Shown here: in pieces, positions 34,689 through 43,337 of the stretch
Layout of the letters: the number at the start of each line of letters is the position of its first letter
How positions within the stretch are numbered: the first letter of the stretch is position 1
Assembly (NCBI GenBank): GCA_035477115.1
Contig: DATIKW010000022.1
Location: 116,161-180,160 of the forward strand
Source: UBA995 sp035477115
Lineage (GTDB): Bacteria > Bacillota > Sulfobacillia > UBA995
Reading direction: 5' to 3'
Length of the DNA stretch: 64,000 nucleotides
The notes under the pieces: model-generated
Told to the model about the DNA's origin: nothing
Databases searched by the model: none
What the model saw: only the letters and a program-made list of their open reading frames with translations
Position numbers and translations under genes: made by a program

Positions 34689-36082
34689 GGGTAACGGCCA
34701 GACTGGAGATCGGCATGCGCGGCAAGGGCGAGTGTCGGCTTGAACTGCCGCCGCCGGCCATTTCCCGGTTGATGCTCAGCGATGGGGGGCGGGTCACCAT
34801 ACACTTCGGCCTCGCCCGTGGGTCAGCTGAGATCCAACCGGCGACGCGCCCCCGGGAAGGTAGCCTGCGATTTGCGCCTGCCCTGAGCGGCCGGTTTCTC
34901 GCGGGCCACCCCTTGAGGCTGGGGAGGTCTCCGGAAGGGGTCAGGCTGGGACCGCTCATCGGCGTGATGACCTCCTTCGCCGCGTCGCGCCCGCGGGTGA
35001 CGGCTTGCCTCGGTCCCCAGGACTCTTCATTGCGCGGGCTGGCGCGGACCGCGGCAGCCCAGGGAGCGGTCGTGGCCGTGTTCTGGCCGGGGGCGTTCCG
35101 CCCTCGACGGGCGGCATTGTGGGGATATGTCCTCTCGCCATCGGGCGCCCGCTGGCGCCGATTGGCTTTGCCCTGGCCGGATATCGTATATAACCGTGTC
35201 TCCAGCCGATCCCGGGAACGCCGCGCCGGGTTGCAGGCGGTGTATCGGGCTCTGGACGCCCGTTATGGCCCCCGGTTCTTCAACCCGGGCTATCTCGACA
35301 AGTGGAACGTGTACCGCTGGTTGCGAGCCCGGCCCGACACCGCCGCCTACCTGCCGGATACGGTGCGATTCGGCAGCGGCGGGCTGCGGGACATGACGGC
35401 GCGCCACCCCGTCCTGTACCTGAAGCAGTGCGGGGGCAGTCTGGGACTGGGCATCGTTCGCATTGACCGGCTCGGCCCCTCGGCCTTCCTGGTGCGACAT
35501 CAGCGAGGGCCGGGCAAAGTAAGGCGTATTGTCGCGCGCGGTCTGGGTGGCCTACGCGGCACCGTGCGGCGAATGATCAAGACCCGCGCCTACCTGGTGC
35601 AACAAGGGATACGCCTTGCCACCTTCAGGGGACGGGCCTATGATGTACGGGCGTTGGCCCAGAAGGATGACAGGGGACGCTGGACGGTGACCGGGATGGC
35701 GGCTCGCGTCGCCGGCAGGGGCGGCATTGCCACCCACGTCCCCAACGGCGGGACCCGCCAGCCGCTCCTCACTGCCTTGCGGTTCAGCTTCGCGAGCGAG
35801 GAACTGGTGGCCCGCATCGCCGCCGATCTCGAACAGGCGGCGCTGACTCTCGCCCGGGGGTTGGATGAGGAACGCGGCAACCGCTTCGGGGAACTCTCCC
35901 TTGACTTGGCCGTGGACTACGCCGGCAGGATCTGGGTCCTCGAACTCAACGCCAAGCCCTTGCGTTTCGACGAGGACGTCATTCGGCAACAGGCTTGGGT
36001 CCGACTGGTCCAGTACAGCCGGTACCTGTTGCGGTTCAATCCCCTGCCCGACGAGCCGGATGCCGCCGATAGCGGTGGTTAG
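34685..36082 (+). CDS. YheC/YheD-family ATP-grasp protein, copy 3
   Basis: 465 residues from ATG 34685 (ATGA overlap with copy 2). The N-terminal beta-rich domain (1-95, with LELPPPAISRLMLSDGG) is present. ATP-grasp landmarks: LPWPDIVYNRVSSR, RFFNPGYLDKWNVYRWL, LYLKQCGGSLGLGIV, YLVQQGIRLATF, YDVRALAQKD, and the end WVLELNAKPLRFDED, where Asn-Ala-Lys replaces the Asn-Ser-Arg of the other copies. The three copies are clearly diverged in the acceptor-side regions, which suggests different substrates rather than simple duplication. Its end overlaps or adjoins the amidoligase gene. Confidence 0.9.
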   Translation: MRVTARLEIGMRGKGECRLELPPPAISRLMLSDGGRVTIHFGLARGSAEIQPATRPREGSLRFAPALSGRFLAGHPLRLGRSPEGVRLGPLIGVMTSFAASRPRVTACLGPQDSSLRGLARTAAAQGAVVAVFWPGAFRPRRAALWGYVLSPSGARWRRLALPWPDIVYNRVSSRSRERRAGLQAVYRALDARYGPRFFNPGYLDKWNVYRWLRARPDTAAYLPDTVRFGSGGLRDMTARHPVLYLKQCGGSLGLGIVRIDRLGPSAFLVRHQRGPGKVRRIVARGLGGLRGTVRRMIKTRAYLVQQGIRLATFRGRAYDVRALAQKDDRGRWTVTGMAARVAGRGGIATHVPNGGTRQPLLTALRFSFASEELVARIAADLEQAALTLARGLDEERGNRFGELSLDLAVDYAGRIWVLELNAKPLRFDEDVIRQQAWVRLVQYSRYLLRFNPLPDEPDAADSGG

Positions 36083-36101
36083 AGAAGAGAGGGGCGCCGA
36101 C

Positions 36102-37529
36102 GTGCTGGCAGTCACCGGTCGGCCGGGGGAGGAGACCGCCGAGCGCCTCGCGGCTCGGCTGCGGGATGTGGGAGAGGCGGCGGGCCCGGATGTGTCGATT
36201 ACCGTTGCCTGGGGCATGGCCGCACCGCAACCTGGAGGGATAACGCTGAACCCCCGGCCCGGCCTGGACAACCTGGCGGACCGGGAGACCGCGCGGCAGA
36301 TCCTGCGGTTAAGCGGCGTGAGGACGACCCGGCGGCTGACCCCTGACCTTCGAGGAGTCCGCGGCTATCGCATTCACGTCTGTGACCTCGAACCGTTGCT
36401 CGTGTTCAAGCGCGATCGGCGGGGGAAACTGAGCGAGGTGTCGCGAGCGGGCCTACCGGCGGCGGAAAAGCTCTTCCGGGCGGCGGTCCGCGCGGTGTAC
36501 GGCCTGGGTCTGGACTTCGGCGCGGTTCACGCGGCCATCCCGCCCCGGGGGTCCCCGGTGATCCACTGGGTGGACCCGGCACCTCGACTTGACGGCGAGT
36601 CCCTGGATGCCTGGGCGAGGGCTCTACGCGGGTTGGCGGCCCGCCGCTTGGCGGCCGTGCAGGCCCGGCGCGAGGGGAGGCGACCGGCGGCTTCCTCCGC
36701 CCTGCTGCTGGGGGCGGACCCCGAGTTCATGCTGCAGGACACTCGGACCCGCCACATGGTCGCGGCATCGGTATTCTTTCCCCGAGAAGGCGATGTGGGT
36801 TGTGACGACCGGGTGCTGCGCCGCTCCCAGGGCATCTGCTATCCCCTGGCTGAGGTGCGGCCGCGACCCGAGGCTTGCCCGGACGAGCTGTTACGCGGGA
36901 TACGCGGAGCACTGAACCGGGCGCTCGAGCTGGCTCCTTACCGGAACATCAAGTGGCTGGCGGGCAGTATGCCGTTCAAGGGCTTCCCCATCGGCGGGCA
37001 CGTGCATTTCGGCAATATGCGGCCTAGCACCGACTTGCTCCGGGCACTCGACAGCTACTTGGCCGTGCCGATGATGCTCGTGGAGAAACCGGATACTGCC
37101 CGCCAGCGCCGCCGTCGTTACGGCTTCCCGGGGGATTTCCGCCTCCAGCGGCACGGGTTCGAGTATCGCACGCTATCGAGTTGGCTGGTCTCTCCCGCGG
37201 CCGCCCGGGCCGTGCTCGCCCTGGCGCGAATCATCGCCCTTGACCACGATCTCCTGTCCAGGAGGGTCTTCGACAGCGTGGAGGCCCAGCGGTGTTTCTC
37301 CCGCGGGCGCAAGTCGTACTTTCGGATCCTGTTCCCCGAACTGTGGGCGGATGTACTCGCCCTGCCGGCCTGTGGGCCGGGTGTTCCGGAACTCGAGCCG
37401 CTCCGCCGGCTGATATCCGGTGAGCGGCGGTGGCGGGAGGAGGCGGACTTGCGGCGACAATGGAAACTGCCCCTGCCCCGGGACTGGTGGTCCCCGCCTG
37501 ACGAGCAAGACGCCGCCGATCCGGCATGA
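36102..37529 (+). CDS. Fusion of ATP-grasp-like region and phiEco32-type COOH-NH2 ligase (amidoligase)
   Basis: 475 residues from GTG 36102, seven bases after GAGAGGGG; ATG 36060, inside the end of copy 3, is an alternative giving 489. Residues 1-180 look like a shortened ATP-grasp domain: NLADRETARQILRLSGV resembles the start of the substrate/ATP region and GLDFGAVHA with IHWVDPAP the end, but the usual nucleotide lysine/glycine loop is not visible. Residues about 200-470 form an amidoligase related to glutamine synthetase-type ligases: GADPEFML (204-211), PLAEVRPRP, GGHVHFG (298-304) and GFEYRTL (351-357) give the expected acidic, His and Arg residues. It should form an amide between a carboxylate and an amine. 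The substrate is unknown. Confidence 0.8.
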   Translation: MLAVTGRPGEETAERLAARLRDVGEAAGPDVSITVAWGMAAPQPGGITLNPRPGLDNLADRETARQILRLSGVRTTRRLTPDLRGVRGYRIHVCDLEPLLVFKRDRRGKLSEVSRAGLPAAEKLFRAAVRAVYGLGLDFGAVHAAIPPRGSPVIHWVDPAPRLDGESLDAWARALRGLAARRLAAVQARREGRRPAASSALLLGADPEFMLQDTRTRHMVAASVFFPREGDVGCDDRVLRRSQGICYPLAEVRPRPEACPDELLRGIRGALNRALELAPYRNIKWLAGSMPFKGFPIGGHVHFGNMRPSTDLLRALDSYLAVPMMLVEKPDTARQRRRRYGFPGDFRLQRHGFEYRTLSSWLVSPAAARAVLALARIIALDHDLLSRRVFDSVEAQRCFSRGRKSYFRILFPELWADVLALPACGPGVPELEPLRRLISGERRWREEADLRRQWKLPLPRDWWSPPDEQDAADPA

Positions 37530-37533
37530 CCGC

Positions 37534-37983
37534 TCAGGGCGGAGAGCGCCGGGCGAGCAGGCCGGCGCCGGCGATCATCAAGATGACGCCAAGGAGCCGC
37601 GGCCCGTCGGCCGCGATGCGCTGCGTTCCGAACCACCCGAAATGGTCGATCACGACCGCTGTGGTGAGTTGAGCCGCGAGGATGACGCCCACTCCCAGAC
37701 CCACCCCGGTCCGGGCTAGGGCATAGGCCACGCCGAGGATGATCAGCACCCCCAGGAGACCCCCCGCATGGGCGTACCAGGGGACCTCGGCCAGTCCGGT
37801 GAGGCGCCGGGGCCGCCCGGAGAGCAGGTAGAACAGCACGGATACGGCGAGGCCGGTCGCGTGGACCGACAGCACCATCGCCGGAAGATCGACTCGCTTG
37901 CCCAGGAGGGCGTTGAACGTGCCCTGGAGCGTCATCGCCAACCCGCTCAAGGCGGCCGCCCCGATAGCCCCGAGCAGACGCAA
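37534..37983 (-). CDS. DMT-superfamily transporter, DUF606/YdcZ type
   Basis: 149 residues from TTG 37983, seven bases after GAGGTGA. Five hydrophobic segments and the pattern ALSGLAMTLQGTFNALLGKR at the start, and GVGLGVGVILAAQLTTAVVIDHFGWFG near the end, are typical of the YdcZ/DUF606 half-size transporters, which often act as pairs. Only one copy is present, so it may form homodimers. The substrate is unknown. It ends four bases from the end of the amidoligase gene, with no room for a terminator. Confidence 0.85.
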   Translation of the reverse strand: MRLLGAIGAAALSGLAMTLQGTFNALLGKRVDLPAMVLSVHATGLAVSVLFYLLSGRPRRLTGLAEVPWYAHAGGLLGVLIILGVAYALARTGVGLGVGVILAAQLTTAVVIDHFGWFGTQRIAADGPRLLGVILMIAGAGLLARRSPP

Positions 37984-38155
37984 ATGGACTTCACCTCGCC
38001 CGTGAAGCTAGTTTCCCCGGCCGCCGGACGAAAAACCGGTACCGACTTCCGCTTCGTGGTAGGGGCGGCAAGGAGGATTGGCGGGCCGGGCGGCAAAGTG
38101 ATCGACCCATCAGGAGGGCGGCCCTTGGCCGCACGGGACGGAGGCGAGATGAGGC

Positions 38156-39064
38156 ATGGGCGAAAGACCGCTGGTCATCCCCGATAGCAGTGTCGTGTAC
38201 AGCTTGAGTTCCGGTCATCCGCCGGTGGCGACGGTTGACCCGGGCAGCCAGGTCGTGTTCCAGACGCAGGACGCTTTCTCGAACCAGGTGACACCGGACT
38301 CCCCCGATCTTAGCCGGGTTCGCTGGGAGACGGTAAACCCGGCCACAGGCCCCCTGGCCGTCCGGGGCAGCGAGCCGGGGGATACCCTCGTGGTCGATAT
38401 CCTGGACATCTCCTTCCCCGACCGGGGACTCATGGTCACCCTGGCGGGATTCGGCGCTCTGGCCGCGGTGATCAGAGATAGCACGGTGCGATTCCTGCCG
38501 ATCCGCGACCGTCGCATCCTGTTCAATGACCAGATTTCCCTGCCGGCGGAGCCCATGGTCGGCGTGATCGGCACTGCTCCGGCCGGGGAGGCGATCCCCT
38601 GCGGGACCCCGGGGAGCCACGGCGGCAACCTCGATACCCGGGTCATCGGGCCCGGCGCCCGGGTCTACCTGCCCGTGTTCGTGCCCGGAGCCGGCCTGGC
38701 GATGGGCGACCTGCACGCGCTGATGGGCGACGGCGAGGTCGTCATCTGCGGCGTCGAGATACCCGGCGAGGTCACGGTACGGGTGAACCTCGCGCGCAGG
38801 AAGTGCATCCCCTCGCCGATCGTCGAGACCGCCGATGCCTGGTTTTTCCTGGCTTCCGCGGCGGACCTCGATGAGGCCGTGCAGCTTTCGGTCGAGCAGG
38901 CGCTCACCTTCCTGCGCGACCGGCTGCCCCTGTCGCTGACCGACCTCGGGCTCTTGCTGTCCATCGCCGGGCACACTCAGATTAGCCAGATCGTCGATCC
39001 GCTGAAGACCGCCAGGATGTGCGTTCCGAAACGAGCGTTCGCGTCTTACCGGCTGACTTTCTGA
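38156..39064 (+). CDS. Acetamidase/formamidase family protein
   Basis: 302 residues from ATG 38156, with GAGGCGAG seven bases upstream. Characteristic blocks are DTLVVDILDI, the central GSHGGNLDTR, VYLPVFVPGAGLAMGDLHALMGDGE (catalytic region with metal-binding Asp and His) and GVEIPGEVTV. The enzyme hydrolyses short amides to ammonia and the acid. Natural substrate is unclear, and length is typical. Just upstream (38058-38067) is the half-site GTAGGGGCGG, recalling the dispersed palindrome. Confidence 0.9.
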   Translation: MGERPLVIPDSSVVYSLSSGHPPVATVDPGSQVVFQTQDAFSNQVTPDSPDLSRVRWETVNPATGPLAVRGSEPGDTLVVDILDISFPDRGLMVTLAGFGALAAVIRDSTVRFLPIRDRRILFNDQISLPAEPMVGVIGTAPAGEAIPCGTPGSHGGNLDTRVIGPGARVYLPVFVPGAGLAMGDLHALMGDGEVVICGVEIPGEVTVRVNLARRKCIPSPIVETADAWFFLASAADLDEAVQLSVEQALTFLRDRLPLSLTDLGLLLSIAGHTQISQIVDPLKTARMCVPKRAFASYRLTF

Positions 39065-39109
39065 GCGCTGGGGCCTCATGCGGGCGCGTCTCCGATGGGG
39101 GATGATGCG

Positions 39110-40279
39110 ATGGACGGGCTGGTCACGACCCGAACAGGACTCGACACCGTGCTCGACCGGATTCGCGGCCAGGCCGTCATTGGACTGGACACGGAGTTCG
39201 TGTCGGAACGCACCTACCGGCCGGTGCTGTGCTTGATCAGCCTGGCCTGGCCGGGTGGCTCGGCACTGCTCGACGTCCCGGCGCTGGGCGACCTCAGCTT
39301 GCTGGGTCACGCCCTGGGCGGCGAGGCGGTTACGGCCGTCCTGCACGCCGGTTCCCAGGACTTGCCCCTGCTGGACCGACACCTCAGCTGCCGGCTGGCC
39401 CGGGTCTTCGACACCCAGGTCGCGGCGGCTTTCCTCGGTCATGGACAAATCGGGTATCAGCGGCTGGTGGGCGAAGTCCTCGGGGTCCGTCTGCAGGGCG
39501 ATGCGAGCTTCACCGATTGGACGCGGCGGCCCCTCACTCGCGACCAGGTGAACTATGCCCGCGAGGACGCCGCCCATCTCGCGCCGCTATACGAGGTCCT
39601 GTCCGCGGAACTGGCGCTGCGGGGGCGGCTCGAGTGGTGCTGGGAGGAGTGTCGCCGGCTGGGCGATCGCGAGACCGCGGAACCGGTTGCCGAAGATGCC
39701 TGGACCGGCGTGGATGGAGCCCGCCGGCTTGGCCCCAGATTGCTGGCCGTACTCCGGGAGCTGGCGGCCTGGCGCGAGCGGGAAGCAAGGCAGTCGGACA
39801 TGCCGGTGGGATTCGTGTTGCGGGATTCGGCCCTGGTCGCCATGGCCAGGCAAACGCCGCAGGACCGCGACGGTCTGGAGCGGGTGCGGGGGATGGCGGC
39901 CGGGCAGATCCGGCGATACGGAGACGAGTTGCTCGCCGCTGTCGGACGGGGGCTCGCCTGCCCCCGCGAAGCCTGGCCGCGACCCCTCGAGTCGCCGGGC
40001 GAGGACCCCGCAGTCCGCCTCGCGATCGACATGCTGGCGAGCTGGGTGCGGAAGCGGGCGGCGGACGAAGCGATCACCGGACCGCTACTGGCTACCCGTG
40101 AGGATATCGCGGATCTCATGCGCTGGCAGCGAGGTTCAGCACCGCGGGGGCCCCAGCCGCGGGTGCTCGCGGGTTGGCGCCGGTCCCTGGTCGGAGAGGA
40201 TCTGCTGGATCTGCTGGAGGGCAAGCGGGCGCTCGTCTTTCAAGCGGGCGAGTTGCGCTTGTCTGGTCGGCGACGATGA
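39110..40279 (+). CDS. rnd: Ribonuclease D-like 3'-5' exonuclease with HRDC domain
   Basis: 389 residues from ATG 39110, seven bases after GGGGGA; ATG 39095 is also in frame (394 residues). The DEDDy exonuclease motifs are clear: Exo I IGLDTEFVSE (Asp27, Glu29), Exo II around VLHAGSQDLPLLD, and Exo III NYAREDAAHLAPLY with the required Tyr and Asp. The C-terminal half contains an HRDC-type helical domain (AWREREARQSDMPVGFVLRD onwards) that binds RNA. Bacterial RNase D trims tRNA 3' ends. It is uncommon in Bacillota, which makes its presence notable. Confidence 0.88.
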   Translation: MDGLVTTRTGLDTVLDRIRGQAVIGLDTEFVSERTYRPVLCLISLAWPGGSALLDVPALGDLSLLGHALGGEAVTAVLHAGSQDLPLLDRHLSCRLARVFDTQVAAAFLGHGQIGYQRLVGEVLGVRLQGDASFTDWTRRPLTRDQVNYAREDAAHLAPLYEVLSAELALRGRLEWCWEECRRLGDRETAEPVAEDAWTGVDGARRLGPRLLAVLRELAAWREREARQSDMPVGFVLRDSALVAMARQTPQDRDGLERVRGMAAGQIRRYGDELLAAVGRGLACPREAWPRPLESPGEDPAVRLAIDMLASWVRKRAADEAITGPLLATREDIADLMRWQRGSAPRGPQPRVLAGWRRSLVGEDLLDLLEGKRALVFQAGELRLSGRRR

Positions 40280-40734
40280 TGCTGGGGAGTCTGTCGGTGG
40301 TGGTCTATGCCCTGGCGGCGGTGACGGCGCTGGCCTCGATCGGGCTCGATGCCGCGCCGGACGGGGGCCCGCACCTCCTCGCCCGCCTGGCGGGGATGGC
40401 GGTCGGCGCAGGCGGGCTGATCCTGGCGGGTTGGGCCGTAGCCACCATGCGGCGGGGCATCCTCGGGGCGATTCAGCCGGTCGCAGGATCGGTGATGCGA
40501 GACGGCCCTTACCGGTATGTGCGACATCCGCTCTATGCGGGGATCGTGCTCAGCCTGATCGGGTTTGCGCTGTGGCGGGGCAGTGCCTCGGGGTTGGCCG
40601 CGACCGTCATCCTCTTCGTGCCGAGCGCTGTCTGGCGGGCGCTCCGGGAAGAGCGAGCGATGGCGCAGGCCTTTGGCCCTGATTGGGATGCTTATCGCCG
40701 CCGGGTCGGGTTCATGTTCCCTCAGCGAAGGTAG
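40276..40734 (+). CDS. Isoprenylcysteine carboxyl methyltransferase-like membrane protein
   Basis: 152 residues from ATG 40276, overlapping the RNase D stop. Four hydrophobic segments and the SAM-binding-type motif GPYRYVRHPLYAGIVLSLIGFAL, with a late EERAMAQAFGPDWDAYRRRV, match the ICMT/PEMT-like family of small membrane methyltransferases. The bacterial substrates are mostly unknown. It ends 13 bases inside the convergent flgL gene, an unusually tight convergent overlap. Confidence 0.85.
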   Translation: MMLGSLSVVVYALAAVTALASIGLDAAPDGGPHLLARLAGMAVGAGGLILAGWAVATMRRGILGAIQPVAGSVMRDGPYRYVRHPLYAGIVLSLIGFALWRGSASGLAATVILFVPSAVWRALREERAMAQAFGPDWDAYRRRVGFMFPQRR

Positions 40735-41609
40735 TCCAGCAACGACGCCTGCAGCAGGCGGGCCGACACGGCCAACGACGCCTGGTAGGCGGACTCGCGG
40801 GCCGCCAGGTTGGCGGCGGCCAGCGCGATGTCGGTATCCTGCTCCCGAGAGAGCGCTTTCACGTAACTGAACCGCATGTCGGCCAGTTGCTCTCCCGTCA
40901 TCTCCAGGTGGGCGGCCCTCACGCCTACCGTCGAACGGTGCCAGAGCGCCTGCTCCAGATCCGCATGAAGGTTGGCCCCGGCGGCGGAGATTGCCGTCGG
41001 ATCGTTTGCCAGCAGTGCCTGGCGCAGACTCTCCAGAGTCTCGAGCGCCGGCAGGAACACGGCATCCCCGGGCAGATTCAGGGTGACGGTCTGGCCGGGC
41101 CCTACCTCGCGCCGGATCTCGCCGTGATCGCCCACGTAAGCGTACGTCCAGGCGCCCGCAGCCCAGGTGCGTTCAAGCGGAGGCGCCTGCGTGCGGTGGC
41201 CGGCGTACAGATAACGGCCGATCCAGGCGGTGTTGCCCAGCTCGAACAGCGCCTGGCCGATCTGTTCGATTTCCGCGGCGAGGCGGGCACGGTCCTCGGC
41301 GGTCAGCGTGCCCCCGCCGCCGGCGACAGCCAGTTCCCTCGCGCCCTGCAACAGATCGGTCAGCGTGGCCAGGGTGGCTTCCACCACCTCCAGCTGCCCG
41401 CCGGACTGCTCGACGCTGCCCTGGTAGCGCTCCACATGATCCAGCCGGTTCTGCAGGACCAGCGTACGCGCAGCGGCGCGCGGAGCCTCCGAAGGCCGGT
41501 TGAACAGGCGTCCGGTGGCAAGTTGGGCCTGGAATCTGGCCACATCCCGCCGGGTCAGGCTCAAGTTGTCCATCACCTGCATGGTGAGCATGCCGTCGGC
41601 TATACGCAT
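40722..41609 (-). CDS. flgL: Flagellar hook-filament junction protein FlgL
   Basis: 295 residues. The N-terminus (LTMQVMDNLSLTRRDVARFQAQLATGRLFNRPSEAP) and C-terminus (DTDIALAAANLAARESAYQASLAVSARLLQASLLDYL) are flagellin-like helices that form the D0/D1 coiled coils. It is the second hook-associated protein, joining FlgK to the filament, and is exported through the flagellar secretion system. It is the last gene of the supercluster; flagellin (hag) and fliD are not in the window. Confidence 0.93.
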   Translation of the reverse strand: MRIADGMLTMQVMDNLSLTRRDVARFQAQLATGRLFNRPSEAPRAAARTLVLQNRLDHVERYQGSVEQSGGQLEVVEATLATLTDLLQGARELAVAGGGGTLTAEDRARLAAEIEQIGQALFELGNTAWIGRYLYAGHRTQAPPLERTWAAGAWTYAYVGDHGEIRREVGPGQTVTLNLPGDAVFLPALETLESLRQALLANDPTAISAAGANLHADLEQALWHRSTVGVRAAHLEMTGEQLADMRFSYVKALSREQDTDIALAAANLAARESAYQASLAVSARLLQASLLDYLR

Positions 41610-41619
41610 GTCCGCCTAC

Positions 41620-43005
41620 CTACCTCCCCACGCGCCCCGTCCGGTTGATCAGCGTATCCAGCATCTCGTCCGCCGTGCTGATCAGCCGGGCCGCGGCGGC
41701 GTAAGCGTGTTGGCTTCGGAGCAGGTGGGCCGTCTCTTCGTCGAGATTGACGCCCATGACCTCTGCCCGCCGGTTCTCCGCTTGCCGCGCTAGAATTCGC
41801 GTGTTGTCCACCTCGCGGGTGACACTCTCCACTTCCAGACCCAGGGCGCCCATGGCCGAAGCCCAGAACTCGGCAGCTCCCTGGCCGCCAAAGGTCGGGT
41901 CGGTCAGCACCCGGGCCAAGGCCAGCGCCCCCTCGCCGTCACCCGGTTCACCCCCTGCCGAGGCAGCCAGGGCCAGAGGACTGGCCGTCACTTCCGGGGC
42001 GAGGGTGAGGGTACGGGCGGGAGCTGCCGGATCGTAGCGGTAGAGATCGAGACCCGTTGAACCATCCAGACCATGGCCGGTCCGGTGGACGGCGTTCAGC
42101 GCATCGGCCATTTGTCGCGCAAACCCGTCCAACAAGTTGATGTATTCCGGGATCCGCACGTTGTGGAGGTCGATCAGGCCGGCCATCTCTCCACCCGTCG
42201 GACTGAGCGGGCTGCCGAGGCTGTCCAGCACGCGCAGGATCCCGCCGGCGACATCCGAGCTGAGGGGCAGTGCCACATCGCCCTGGACGATATCCGACCC
42301 GGCGACGCTCACGGTGACGCTGCCGTCGAGTTCGCGCCGGGAGACGGCGCCGACCAGCCCCGCCAGCGAGTCCAGTAGCAGGTCGCGCCGGTCTTCCAGG
42401 TCGTTGGCATCCGTCTGCTGGAGCGTGGCCATGCGGATCTGCCGATTGAGCCCGGCGATCTGCTCCGCCATCTGGTTGATCTCCGTGACGACATCCGCCG
42501 CCGTCCGCACATGCTCGGTCCGCTGTCCTTCCAGACGAGTCGCCAACCCGGACAGGTTGGCCGCCAGAGCCCTGGCCTCCTCGCGAACGGCACTCCTGAC
42601 CGGGCCGCTCTCGGGATTGGCGGCCAGCTCCTGGAACCCATCCCACAGGCGGAGCGAGGCCTGGCGCGGCCCGAAGCCGGCGGGTTCAGCGAAGGCTATT
42701 TCGACCAGGTCCATGGAGTGCTGGACGGTTTCGAGACGCCGCAGGTCCGTGCCGTGCCATCGGCTCAGGCGGTCGAGGAACTCCTCGCGTTGCCGCCGTA
42801 TTCCGGCCACCGTGACCCCGGTGCCCATGGTGAGCGTGCGGCCCAGGGCGGTGAAGCGCAGGTCGGGGGGCGGCCGCAGGTCGGCGACTTGCCGGGAGTA
42901 ACCGGGAGTGCGGCTATTGGCGATGTTGTGCCCGATTACCTGGGTAGCGATGAGCTGAGCCCGGAGGGCCCGTATGCCCAGCTCCAGAGCAAAGAACCCG
43001 CTCAA
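41620..43005 (-). CDS. flgK: Flagellar hook-associated protein 1 FlgK
   Basis: 461 residues from TTG 43005, overlapping the flgN stop (TTGA). The N-terminal rod-type motif ALRAQLIATQVIGHNIANSRTPGYSRQ and the C-terminal ARLISTADEMLDTLINRTGR are the conserved D0/D1 helices, with the flagellin-like SVNLDEE variant seen as GVNLDEETAHLLRSQHAY. The middle is shorter than in many FlgK proteins. FlgK forms the junction between hook and FlgL and is likely a FlgN client. Confidence 0.95.
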   Translation of the reverse strand: MSGFFALELGIRALRAQLIATQVIGHNIANSRTPGYSRQVADLRPPPDLRFTALGRTLTMGTGVTVAGIRRQREEFLDRLSRWHGTDLRRLETVQHSMDLVEIAFAEPAGFGPRQASLRLWDGFQELAANPESGPVRSAVREEARALAANLSGLATRLEGQRTEHVRTAADVVTEINQMAEQIAGLNRQIRMATLQQTDANDLEDRRDLLLDSLAGLVGAVSRRELDGSVTVSVAGSDIVQGDVALPLSSDVAGGILRVLDSLGSPLSPTGGEMAGLIDLHNVRIPEYINLLDGFARQMADALNAVHRTGHGLDGSTGLDLYRYDPAAPARTLTLAPEVTASPLALAASAGGEPGDGEGALALARVLTDPTFGGQGAAEFWASAMGALGLEVESVTREVDNTRILARQAENRRAEVMGVNLDEETAHLLRSQHAYAAAARLISTADEMLDTLINRTGRVGR

Positions 43006-43337
43006 CGTCGCCCCTCCCCGTGCAGCCGGTATGCCAGCTCGGCTGCCGGCCCGAGGCCGGTCAGTCGACGGCTCAGCGCCAGACCCTGTCGGGCCAGGCG
43101 ACCGGTGAGGTCAAGATCTTGACGAAGCTGCCGGATGAGCGCAATCGCTTCCTGGGTCGGCTGGGAAGGGGGGGGGAGGGGGCCGGGTCCCAAGGCGGCC
43201 AGGGCCCCCTCCAGGCGGCGGATGCAGCTTTCCTGAGCGGGCAAGGCTGCTTCGATCTGGGAGATGTCGCCGTGAAGGAGCGCGCCGGCCAGCCCGGCGG
43301 TGGACCGGCTCAAGTCAAGGAGAAGGTCAGTGGTCAT
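43002..43337 (-). CDS. flgN: Flagellar export chaperone FlgN-like protein
   Basis: 111 residues from ATG 43337 (ATGA overlap with flgM). It is mostly helical with coiled-coil character (ESCIRRLEGALAALG and LIRQLRQDLDLTGRLARQG), as expected for FlgN, but sequence conservation in this family is low. The call rests mainly on size and on its place between flgM and flgK, the Bacillus order. FlgN keeps FlgK and FlgL export-competent. Confidence 0.78.
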   Translation of the reverse strand: MTTDLLLDLSRSTAGLAGALLHGDISQIEAALPAQESCIRRLEGALAALGPGPLPPPSQPTQEAIALIRQLRQDLDLTGRLARQGLALSRRLTGLGPAAELAYRLHGEGRR

